This document shows, piece by piece, positions 45,389 through 52,536 of a stretch of DNA of 64,000 bases. The notes beneath the pieces are model-generated. The model saw nothing but the letters and a program-made list of their open reading frames with translations, did no database searches and had not been told where the DNA came from. This stretch comes from Pseudomonadota bacterium (GTDB taxonomy: Bacteria > Pseudomonadota > Gammaproteobacteria > Burkholderiales > Gallionellaceae): the NCBI GenBank assembly GCA_021821945.1, contig JAJZTF010000009.1, forward strand, positions 1 to 64,000. The letters are read 5' to 3'. Position 1 is the stretch's first letter; the number at the start of each line of letters is the position of its first letter. Made by a program: the position numbers and the translations under genes.

Positions 45389-45937
45389 TTACAGAAAGAA
45401 CGGTATGAATAGTTTTGTTCGAGCCATGTATTGCAAGTACTGGGAGCCGAAATAGTCGATGTTCTCGTTTTCCTCGGCGCGCGAGGCGAGGAGAAGAAAG
45501 AGACTTGCCAGAAATGAAATTCCCGCGGTGAGCCAGGACATTTCCTTGAAGAACAGCCCCCAGTCCAGGAACAAAAGGGAGCTGTAGATGGGATGTCGTA
45601 TGTATCGGTACAAACCATGTGTCACGAGCATAGTGGTCTTCTCGATGAAAAGCAGGGGCGCATCATTCCGGCTTGAGTCGTGCTTGCCGAACAGGAAGAG
45701 GGAAAGATAGCCCGATGAAACCAGAAGCAGGGAAATGTTCATCAGGACCGCGCTTGCGATCTGGTCGGGCGTGCGAACGGCGTTCCCCCATCTGCCGATG
45801 CTCATGACAAGCAGTATCAGCATCAGCTCCCACGCGAAGAACCGGTAGAAGCCATGCGACTTGGGCACGCGCAACGAAGCGCGCGAAAAATAAGCCAGGA
45901 CTGTGCTGCCTGCGATGAAGGTGAGCCATTCGAGCAT
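45389..45937 (-). CDS. Isoprenylcysteine methyltransferase-like (ICMT/PEMT) membrane protein
   Basis: The 182-residue membrane protein has about four or five helices and the ICMT-like signature THGLYRYIRHPIYSSLLFLDW, followed by EENENIDYFGSQYLQYMARTKLFIPF. Such proteins are SAM-dependent membrane methyltransferases of lipid-like substrates. It is convergent with the NYN gene and divergent from the pigment cluster, starting 207 bp from it, so a role in aryl-polyene methylation is possible but unproven. Confidence 0.75.
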   Translation of the reverse strand: MLEWLTFIAGSTVLAYFSRASLRVPKSHGFYRFFAWELMLILLVMSIGRWGNAVRTPDQIASAVLMNISLLLVSSGYLSLFLFGKHDSSRNDAPLLFIEKTTMLVTHGLYRYIRHPIYSSLLFLDWGLFFKEMSWLTAGISFLASLFLLLASRAEENENIDYFGSQYLQYMARTKLFIPFFL

Positions 45938-46067
45938 GGAAACATTCTGGAAACATACCGTATATAAAGTTTACACCCGTTTCGCTGTCATGGCGCGGTA
46001 GGCTGTCGGCTCGCATCGCGATAAGTTACAATTCGACTCAAATGAATATCAAAGCTGTTGTAGCATC

Positions 46068-46145
46068 ATGAATATTTTGCAGTATCCCCACTGCGCTCCC
46101 GGGCCGAGCGAACTATCAGTGCTGAACAATGGTGCCGTGACCTGA
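46068..46145 (+). CDS. Possible 25-codon leader ORF coupled to the chorismatase gene
   Basis: The ORF MNILQYPHCAPGPSELSVLN... ends at TGA whose A is the first base of the chorismatase ATG (TGATG). It is too short for the ORF track. It may be a translational-coupling leader, or the frame-shifted remnant of an N-terminal extension, since remembered chorismatases begin about 15-20 residues earlier. No clear ribosome binding site precedes its ATG. Confidence 0.35.
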   Translation: MNILQYPHCAPGPSELSVLNNGAVT

Positions 46146-47128
46146 TGCGCGTGCATGTCGAACATGTGGACGGCAGCTTCGAGCCGGATGGCGATGTACT
46201 GGGCGCGATCTGTTTCTCATCAGGTCTGCTGATGGTGGATCAGACGTTCTGCATGCATGTGCCGATGGCTAGGATGGATAGGCCGGAACCCGCTTGGGAA
46301 GTCTGGCGCTCTGGCGGAGAGATTACGCAGGGGCAATACGGCGATATCCTCTACCGGAAAGGTGAAGACGCGCTGTTCGGTTTCATCGCATTGCCGGAGC
46401 GGCGTTTTGCGTGCAATCTTCAGCAGGCAGCAGAATCGGCCTATCGCCAGATTTTCGAGCTGCTGGACAGGCAGAAGTTTCCCCATCTCTACAGGTTCTG
46501 GAATTACATCCCCCGCATCAATGAGGCCGGCTTTGGCATGGAGCGCTACCAGCAGTTCAACATCGGCAGGCAGGATGCATTCATGGCGCATGGGCGCGAC
46601 GTGCTTGGCAATGCGCCGGCTGCCTGCGCGCTGGGGAGCAGGGAGGGACCACTCTGCATCGCGTTCATCGCCGGAACAGCCCCCTCCTTCAACATAGAAA
46701 ATCCAAGGCAGATCAGCGCGTGCCGCTACCCCCGGCAATACGGGCCGCGCAGCCCGACCTTTTCGCGCGCGAGCCTCGTGCGGTCTGCACAAGGGGATGT
46801 CCTCTTCGTCTCAGGCACGGCGAGCATCGTAGGACACGAGACTCTTCACCGCAACGACGCCGTGATGCAGGCGCGTGAATCCATGGCAAACATAAGGGCC
46901 GTGCTTGAAGAGGCGAACCGCAAAATTCAAGGGCATGCATACGACCTCTCCTCGCTGACCTATCGGGTCTACATCAGAAACCCCTCCGATTATCTGCCCG
47001 TGAAACGAGAGCTGACCGGCATCGCGGGGCAGATGGATGCGGTATATCTCGAGGCAGACATTTGCCGCGCCGACCTGCTCCTGGAAATCGAAGCGGTGTC
47101 GGGGTTGATGAGCCGATCATGCGCCTGA
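46145..47128 (+). CDS. Chorismatase of the FkbO/Hyg5/XanB2 family, predicted 3-hydroxybenzoate-forming
   Basis: Family motifs are FWNYIPRINE, YQQFNIGRQDAF, ENPRQISACRYPRQYGPRSP, LFVSGTASIVGHETLH and the C-terminal DICRADLLLEIEA. Chorismatases cut chorismate to pyruvate plus a dihydrobenzoate or hydroxybenzoate. XanB2 makes 3- and 4-hydroxybenzoate for xanthomonadin. Aligning by eye with remembered FkbO, Gly224 (SGT) and Cys307 (DICR) occupy the positions that are Gly240/Cys327 in the 3-hydroxybenzoate enzyme Hyg5 and Ala244/Ala331 in the hydrolytic FkbO. Glu314 matches the general acid. This gene presumably supplies the aryl starter of the neighbouring polyene cluster. Its stop overlaps the next start by 10 nt. 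Confidence 0.85.
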   Translation: MRVHVEHVDGSFEPDGDVLGAICFSSGLLMVDQTFCMHVPMARMDRPEPAWEVWRSGGEITQGQYGDILYRKGEDALFGFIALPERRFACNLQQAAESAYRQIFELLDRQKFPHLYRFWNYIPRINEAGFGMERYQQFNIGRQDAFMAHGRDVLGNAPAACALGSREGPLCIAFIAGTAPSFNIENPRQISACRYPRQYGPRSPTFSRASLVRSAQGDVLFVSGTASIVGHETLHRNDAVMQARESMANIRAVLEEANRKIQGHAYDLSSLTYRVYIRNPSDYLPVKRELTGIAGQMDAVYLEADICRADLLLEIEAVSGLMSRSCA

Positions 47129-47877
47129 TCCTGCTGGGATACGATTATCTTGTGTTTTACCTCGGGCTGATCTGGCTTGGCGTGCTTTGCCTTTCCTGGA
47201 CGCCGTTCGCGCTGCTTGGCACTTATCTGCTGTCGGAGCGATGGGGAACGGCGCTGGGGCGCTATGCGATCATGGCAGGATTCAGGATATATCTCGCAAG
47301 CCTGCGCCTTGCGGGCCGATGCAGCTTCGATCTCTCCGCTTTGGATGCACTGCGCGGCGAAAAGCCGCTGATCATCGCACCCAATCATCCCTGCCTGCTG
47401 GATGCGGTGATGGTGATCTCCCGGCTGCCGAATGTCGCCTGCGTGATGAAGACCGGCCTGATGAACAACATCTTTCTCGGCGCTCCGGCAAGGTTTGCGC
47501 GCTACATCCGCAATGATCCCGGTCATGTGATGGTGAAAAAGGCGACCCTGGACTTCGAGTCCGGCAGCCATTTGCTGCTGTTCCCAGAGGGAACGCGCAC
47601 CACCTCCTTTCCCGTCAATCCCCTGAAGGGCAGCATAGGGCTGATTGCGCACCATGCGGGGGTGCCGGTGCAGACCGTGCTGATCGAAACCGACAGCCCG
47701 TTTCTTACCAAGGGATGGTCGTTGTTCCGCAAGCCTGAAATGCCGATCCATTACCGCGTGAGTCTGGGGCGTCGCTTCGATCCGCCGGGGAATATCCGGC
47801 AGTTCATGAGCGAGCTCGAAGGCTATTTCGCGCAGGATCTGGTCCATGGGGCGGAAATCCCGATGAAGCCATGCTGA
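47119..47877 (+). CDS. PlsC-like 1-acyl-glycerol-3-phosphate acyltransferase-family protein of the pigment cluster
   Basis: The 252-residue protein has an N-terminal hydrophobic region (about 5-50) and the acyltransferase motifs APNHPCLLDAVMV (HX4D) and LLLFPEGTRTTSFP. Aryl-polyene clusters often encode such enzymes, which probably attach the polyene or a fatty acid to a lipid carrier. I chose the ATG at MRLILLGYDYL, which overlaps the chorismatase stop; the longer track ORF uses antisense-like residues. The next start overlaps its stop by 7 nt. Confidence 0.82.
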   Translation: MRLILLGYDYLVFYLGLIWLGVLCLSWTPFALLGTYLLSERWGTALGRYAIMAGFRIYLASLRLAGRCSFDLSALDALRGEKPLIIAPNHPCLLDAVMVISRLPNVACVMKTGLMNNIFLGAPARFARYIRNDPGHVMVKKATLDFESGSHLLLFPEGTRTTSFPVNPLKGSIGLIAHHAGVPVQTVLIETDSPFLTKGWSLFRKPEMPIHYRVSLGRRFDPPGNIRQFMSELEGYFAQDLVHGAEIPMKPC

Positions 47878-48650
47878 AAACCTCGAATACGCATCTGGTC
47901 CTGATCCCGAGCTACAACCCGGGGGAAAAGGTCTATGAGACGGTGAGGGCCGCGCGGGCGCACTGGTCGCCAGTCTGGGTGGTGGTCGACGGAAGCAGCG
48001 ATGGCACTGCGGAAGGGCTTGCCAGGATGGCCATGGAGGACGAGGGGCTGCGCGTGATCGTGCTGCCCGAAAACGGGGGGAAGGGGGCCGCAGTTCTGCA
48101 CGGCCTTGATCTTGCGTCAAGGATGGGATACAGCCATGTTCTGACGATGGATTCGGACGGCCAGCATCCGGCCGGCCGAATCGCCGAATTCATGGCCGCC
48201 TCGATGGAAAAACCGGATGCGATGATACTGGGGATGCCGGTTTTCGACGAGCATGCTCCCTCCTTGAGGGTCAAGGGGCGGCGCATATCCAACTGGTGGG
48301 CTAATCTCGAGACGCTCTGGTGTGGCATAGGCGATTCGCTTTTCGGCTTTCGCGTCTATCCGGTGGAGCCCTTGCGACGCGTGATGAAGAGACAGCCCTG
48401 GATGCGCCACTTCGATTTCGATCCCGAGGCTGTGGTGCGTCTTTGCTGGCTAGGCGTCATGCCCGTCAACCTGCCCGCTCCCGTGCGCTATTTCAGGAAG
48501 GAGGAGGGGGGCGTTTCGCATTTTCGCTATCTGCGCGACAACCTGCTTCTGACCTGGATGCATGCGAGGCTTTTCCTCGGTTTCCTGATGCGCCTGCCTT
48601 TGCTCGTGGCGCGCAAGGTCAGACAGGGTTCTTCTCCGCGATGGCGTTAA
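47871..48650 (+). CDS. Family 2 glycosyltransferase of the pigment cluster
   Basis: The 259-residue GT-A fold enzyme has LVLIPSYNPGEKVYETV, VVVDGSSDGT and the DxD motif in LTMDSDGQHP. The C-terminal RYLRDNLLLTWMHARLFLGF looks membrane-associated. Aryl-polyene and xanthomonadin loci usually contain a glycosyltransferase for the lipid head or linker. The gene ends inside the convergent dehydratase gene: the last 32 nt overlap on opposite strands. Confidence 0.85.
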   Translation: MLKTSNTHLVLIPSYNPGEKVYETVRAARAHWSPVWVVVDGSSDGTAEGLARMAMEDEGLRVIVLPENGGKGAAVLHGLDLASRMGYSHVLTMDSDGQHPAGRIAEFMAASMEKPDAMILGMPVFDEHAPSLRVKGRRISNWWANLETLWCGIGDSLFGFRVYPVEPLRRVMKRQPWMRHFDFDPEAVVRLCWLGVMPVNLPAPVRYFRKEEGGVSHFRYLRDNLLLTWMHARLFLGFLMRLPLLVARKVRQGSSPRWR

Positions 48651-49074
48651 GCATCACCGCGGCCCGCCCTTCCAGCAGCAGGCGGTCTTCGGCCAGGACT
48701 TCGAACTGGTAGAGCAGGTTGTTTTCGCTGGCGCTGATGCAGCTTGCTGCAACGGCAAGTTCGGCGGCAATGTCGTCCAGCCTCGGCACATGCAGCCTCG
48801 TGTCGCGCACGCTCACGAGATAGCCCGCGCGAGTTGGCTTGCCGGATGAGAGCAGCGCGCCATGCACGGCCATGGCCTGTGCCGCATATTCTATCCCGCA
48901 GACGCTGCCCAGTCTGCCGCGCGAGCGCAAAGGATGGTCCGGGTTGCGGTGGCTGCCTGCCAGGCACACGATTCTTTCCGGGTCCCAGTATTCGACGCGG
49001 TCAAGCAAGCACATGCTGCCACGGTGAGGGATGTGCGCGGCGATCCAGTCGTGGTCAAGCCGGGATGGAATCAT
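48619..49074 (-). CDS. Hotdog-fold 3-hydroxyacyl-ACP dehydratase (ApeP-like)
   Basis: The 151-residue thioester dehydratase has the FabZ/FabA-like N-terminal AAHIPHRGSMCLLDRV (catalytic His) and CGIEYAAQAMAVHG (catalytic Glu on the hotdog helix). It is probably one of the dehydratases that create the conjugated double bonds of the polyene. It is the last gene of the minus-strand operon, coupled to the KS/CLF gene by a 4-nt overlap, and it overlaps the convergent glycosyltransferase gene. Confidence 0.82.
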   Translation of the reverse strand: MIPSRLDHDWIAAHIPHRGSMCLLDRVEYWDPERIVCLAGSHRNPDHPLRSRGRLGSVCGIEYAAQAMAVHGALLSSGKPTRAGYLVSVRDTRLHVPRLDDIAAELAVAASCISASENNLLYQFEVLAEDRLLLEGRAAVMLNAIAEKNPV

Positions 49075-49862
49075 GGGTGTGATATCTGCAGGGCAAGCCG
49101 GGTCGCATCGAGATAATCCAGCACCACGCGAGTGTCTTTGCGCATCGCGATCGCCTGCAGCATCGGTAATCCCCTCGCCGCAGGGATGGAGGCTCTGAGC
49201 GCTTCGAATTGGCCTTCCATGCTGTCCGCCTTGTCTTCTGTGAGCTCAATGGAAATCCTGGCAAGCGCGCTCGCGCTTTTTTCCGGCGAAAAAACGAATG
49301 CGAGGCCGAATGCCTCGGGAATGGGCCGCGCCTTGAACAGGGGTTCCGGGTATGGGGTGTCGCATGCAAGCATCACGGTGCGCGTGTTGTCCACGACCAC
49401 CTGGGCGACCGCTTCGAGCAGCGCCGCGCAGAAGCTGGCATCGAAGGCGCACAGCACGGACGAGTTTTTCATCGAACCGGTTGCGATGCCCCAGTATCCG
49501 GCAGCCGTGTTGTGCACGGAATTGTGAAAGCGTGTGGGCGAAATCTGGCGGTCGCTCGCTGCCAGCATCTCGCAGATCGCGTGGCAGTTTTCCCCGTCTG
49601 CGCCCGATGAAGAAAAAACGGTCGGCAGATCGGCGGGGTTGAGCCCCGCCGCTTCTATCGCCTCGAGGCCCACAGCGAGTGCCAGCTTGACCAATGCGCC
49701 GCTGCGCCTGCGCTCTGCAGCAGGCAGCGATGAGGGGGGAGGCAGCACGGTCTTTTGCGGCTGGTATGAGGATTCCCCGCGGAGCATATTTTCGCCTGCC
49801 TTCCAGCCGGCAAGGCCCGGTCCCAGCAATCCGATGCCTTCGATGTATGCGGCAAGTTTCAT
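49071..49862 (-). CDS. Ketosynthase chain-length-factor-like protein (short, ApeC-like)
   Basis: The 263-residue product corresponds to a ketoacyl-synthase N-terminal-type domain (IEGIGLLGPG, LPTVFSSSGADGENCHAI, FHNSVHNTAAGYWGIA). The region where active ketosynthases have a catalytic Cys (A/TACSSS) reads LCAFDASFCAALLEA, and the C-terminal His-containing half is absent. In studied aryl-polyene systems a protein of this kind (ApeC) pairs with an active ketosynthase as a chain-length factor. The next gene upstream is the complete ketosynthase, overlapping by 4 nt, which fits a heterodimer. Confidence 0.8.
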   Translation of the reverse strand: MKLAAYIEGIGLLGPGLAGWKAGENMLRGESSYQPQKTVLPPPSSLPAAERRRSGALVKLALAVGLEAIEAAGLNPADLPTVFSSSGADGENCHAICEMLAASDRQISPTRFHNSVHNTAAGYWGIATGSMKNSSVLCAFDASFCAALLEAVAQVVVDNTRTVMLACDTPYPEPLFKARPIPEAFGLAFVFSPEKSASALARISIELTEDKADSMEGQFEALRASIPAARGLPMLQAIAMRKDTRVVLDYLDATRLALQISHP

Positions 49863-51046
49863 GAAGAGATTCCGAAGATGAGGCTGCAGTTCGTGCCGCC
49901 AAAGCCGAAAGAGTTGCTGAGCACGCGCCTGGGCCTCTCTTCGCGGTTTTCAAGCAGATAGTCGAGCTGCAGGCTGGGGTCGGTCTGCCTGGTGTTGATT
50001 CCAGCCGGCATGAAGCCATGCTTCAAGGCGAGTGCCGAGATCAAGGCTTCCATGCCGCCTGCGGCGCCCAGCGTGTGGCCGGTAGCGCCCTTGGTCGAGC
50101 TGCAGGCGGTGTTCCTTCCGAAGAGCGCCTGAACGGCAATGCCTTCCGCCGCATCGTTGCTGGGCGTCGCAGTCCCGTGCAGATTGATGTAATCGATGTC
50201 CGACGGGGCAAGGCCCGCCATATGCAGCGCATCCTGCATCGCGATTTTCGCGCCCAGTCCTTCCGGATGCGGCGATGACATGTGGTAGGCATCGCTCGAT
50301 TCTCCGATGCCAAGAAGCACGATGTCATCCTCATGCTGCGGGGATTTTTCGAGCAGGGCGAATGCGGCCGCCTCCCCGATCGAAAGTCCGTTACGTTTTG
50401 CGTCATAAGGCCGGCATGGCTCGCTGGACAGGAGCTCAAGGGAGTTGAAGCCATAAAGCGTGGTCAGACAAAGCGAGTCAACGCCTCCCACCAGGGCGGC
50501 ATCGATAAGGCCAGCCTCCATCATGCGCCGCGCCGAGCCGAAGACCTTTGCGCTCGAGGAGCATGCGGAGGAGACTGCTGCGGCAGGACCTGCAAGATTG
50601 AAGCACCTGCGAACGAAGTCTGCGACGGAATAGGTGTTGTGCGTCGTGCGATAGTTGAAGTCCGCTGGCAGTGCGCCGGTTTCGGCATTCCGCCTGCGGT
50701 AGGCGAGTTCGGTCTGAAAAATGCCCGAGGTGCTGGTGCCGATGAACACGCCTATGCGGTGCCTGCCGTATTTTTCGGCAGCATTGCGCACGGCAAGCTG
50801 GAAGTCGTCCTGCAGGAGGCCTAGCCATGCGAGCCGGTTGTTCCTGCAATCGTATTCGGCAAGAGGCGGCGGAAGCTTCACTTCCTCAAGGCCTGTCACT
50901 TCGCCCACGAAGGTCTCGAGCTCGACGGTGTCGAACCGGCAGGGCGCGAGGCCTGAATGGAGGCCACGCAGCGCGGAAAGCGTCTGGTCAAGCCCGCGTC
51001 CTATGCTGCTGGTCGCGGTGTAATGGGTCAGCCAAAGCGGATTCAA
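49859..51046 (-). CDS. 3-oxoacyl-ACP synthase, FabF-type (ApeO-like)
   Basis: The 395-residue ketosynthase has a complete Cys-His-His triad: SSACSSSAKVFG (Cys), NLHGTATPSNDAAEG (His) and KGATGHTLGAAGG (Lys/His). It should perform the elongating condensations of the aryl polyene together with the downstream chain-length-factor-like subunit. The start is TTG (MNPLWLTHYTATSS); no ATG is in frame nearby. It lies 36 nt after the PAP2 gene, the only larger gap in the distal operon. Confidence 0.9.
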   Translation of the reverse strand: MNPLWLTHYTATSSIGRGLDQTLSALRGLHSGLAPCRFDTVELETFVGEVTGLEEVKLPPPLAEYDCRNNRLAWLGLLQDDFQLAVRNAAEKYGRHRIGVFIGTSTSGIFQTELAYRRRNAETGALPADFNYRTTHNTYSVADFVRRCFNLAGPAAAVSSACSSSAKVFGSARRMMEAGLIDAALVGGVDSLCLTTLYGFNSLELLSSEPCRPYDAKRNGLSIGEAAAFALLEKSPQHEDDIVLLGIGESSDAYHMSSPHPEGLGAKIAMQDALHMAGLAPSDIDYINLHGTATPSNDAAEGIAVQALFGRNTACSSTKGATGHTLGAAGGMEALISALALKHGFMPAGINTRQTDPSLQLDYLLENREERPRRVLSNSFGFGGTNCSLIFGISS

Positions 51047-51082
51047 AACGCGGTCGTCTAAGGGTTGATCAATCAGCCGGCA

Positions 51083-51745
51083 TTATATTCCCGAACGGGA
51101 TTCTTGGGACGACAGCCTGATGGAAAGCCAGGCCGAAAAGATGCCCAATGCGGCGCCCGTTGCGACATCGATGGCGACATGCTGGCGCATGGCTAGCGTC
51201 GAATAGATGATCGCGATGCACCACGCCCGGTTCAGCATGGATATCCAGCGCGGCGTGCCAATGCGGTTTAACAGACGGTTCAGCCAGATGCCCGAAAATA
51301 CCGCGGTCACGACATGCAGGGAGGGACAGGCATTGCCGGATGCATCGATGTTCTTCAAGAAATCCACATCGGGATATTTCGCCCAGTCTATGCCGGAAGG
51401 GGGCACGGCTGTCGGCCAGAAGTAGAAGATGATCAATGAAAGGAGGCAGGTTGCGGCGATGCTTGCGCCATAGAAATAAAGCTCCCTTCTCGTTTCAATA
51501 AGCGCAGGCGGCAGGGAAACATAAATCCAGAGCGAGGCATAGACGGGCAGCGACCAGGGAGAAAATCCGATCGCGCGATCGAGCCAGAGTACCGGCATGA
51601 TGGCGGGTTCATGGGCAGGATTTCTCAGCAGATAAAAATAGGCGGAGAAGAACAGGGCGATGAAAATCGTGGTGCCGGAAGCCTTGAGCAGGGCATGCTT
51701 CATGACCGCCGATGCAATGCGGCTTTGCCAGGTTCGTGCATTCAT
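51083..51745 (-). CDS. PAP2-superfamily membrane protein (PAP2_3 / inositolphosphotransferase-like) in the pigment operon
   Basis: The 220-residue protein has about six helices and the PAP2 signatures CPSLHVVTA and MRQHVAIDVATGAALG (R-x-H-x3-D). PSLH-type PAP2 proteins include phosphatases and phosphoinositol-type head-group transferases. It overlaps the polysaccharide-deacetylase gene by 4 nt, so it is genuinely part of the operon. It may handle a phospholipid or undecaprenyl-phosphate step when the polyene is linked to its lipid. Such a gene is not part of the standard aryl-polyene set I know. Confidence 0.78.
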   Translation of the reverse strand: MNARTWQSRIASAVMKHALLKASGTTIFIALFFSAYFYLLRNPAHEPAIMPVLWLDRAIGFSPWSLPVYASLWIYVSLPPALIETRRELYFYGASIAATCLLSLIIFYFWPTAVPPSGIDWAKYPDVDFLKNIDASGNACPSLHVVTAVFSGIWLNRLLNRIGTPRWISMLNRAWCIAIIYSTLAMRQHVAIDVATGAALGIFSAWLSIRLSSQESRSGI

Positions 51746-52536
51746 GAGAGCGCCTCCCTTAGCGTGATGAAGCGAAAGCCGGAATTCCTGGCCTCTGAGA
51801 GTATGATGGGGAGGGCTTCGAGTATCACGGGGCGCCTATCCCGGGTTCGCGCGGAATTGCCGTCGTGCAGCAGCAGGATCGTGCCTTTTTTAAGCCCTCC
51901 AAGCAGTTTTTTTGCGACGCGTTCGACGTCGCCGGTTCTGGTGTCATAAGCGCGTACCGACCAGCTTGCAAGGCGCAGACCGAGCCTCGAGAGCGCAGGG
52001 TCGAGGAAGGGATTGCGCAGGCCTGCAGGGGCGCGGAAGAACAGGGGAGCCATTCCCGTGATTCCGGCGAGCGTGGTCTGGGCCTCCTCGAGTTCCTTGA
52101 TGATTCCGCGATAGCCAAGCAGCGAAAAGCGATGGAGGTGGTGCTGGCTGTGATTCTCCACCGCATGTCCGCGGGCGACGATCTCGCGGCAGAGATCGGG
52201 ATGGCGGGCCGCCTTTTCTCCCGTGCAGAAGAAGGTTGCCCTGACTGCATAAAGGTCAAGGATGTCGAGCACTTCTGGCGTCACCTCGGGGTCAGGGCCG
52301 TCGTCTATGGTGAGCGCGATCTCTTCCCGCCCGGCAGGCAGCCTGGTCCAGTTGGGGCCCAGCCAGTCCAGGCGGGGCAGCAGACCTGCCAGAGTCAGCA
52401 GCGCATGATCGGCAAGGAAGATCGCGAGCGCGATGCGCCAGTGTGCCGGCTGAAGGACGAGCAGGACAACGAGGGCTCCGTGCAGGTAGAGGCTCGCGCG
52501 TATCAGGGGTGAGGGTTTCCAGCGGGCGTCAGTCAT
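51742..52536 (-). CDS. Membrane-anchored polysaccharide deacetylase (NodB homology domain)
   Basis: The 264-residue protein has two N-terminal hydrophobic segments (about 15-55) and a CE4/NodB domain. The domain shows IALTIDDGPDPEVTPEVLD (catalytic and metal Asp), ENHSQHHLHRF (metal His), PLFFRAPAGLRNP and the late catalytic GTILLLHDGN. CE4 enzymes remove N-acetyl groups from sugars. Here it could deacetylate a sugar added by the cluster's glycosyltransferase. The start MTDARWKPS overlaps the exporter stop by 4 nt; the long track ORF upstream is spurious. Confidence 0.82.
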   Translation of the reverse strand: MTDARWKPSPLIRASLYLHGALVVLLVLQPAHWRIALAIFLADHALLTLAGLLPRLDWLGPNWTRLPAGREEIALTIDDGPDPEVTPEVLDILDLYAVRATFFCTGEKAARHPDLCREIVARGHAVENHSQHHLHRFSLLGYRGIIKELEEAQTTLAGITGMAPLFFRAPAGLRNPFLDPALSRLGLRLASWSVRAYDTRTGDVERVAKKLLGGLKKGTILLLHDGNSARTRDRRPVILEALPIILSEARNSGFRFITLREALS

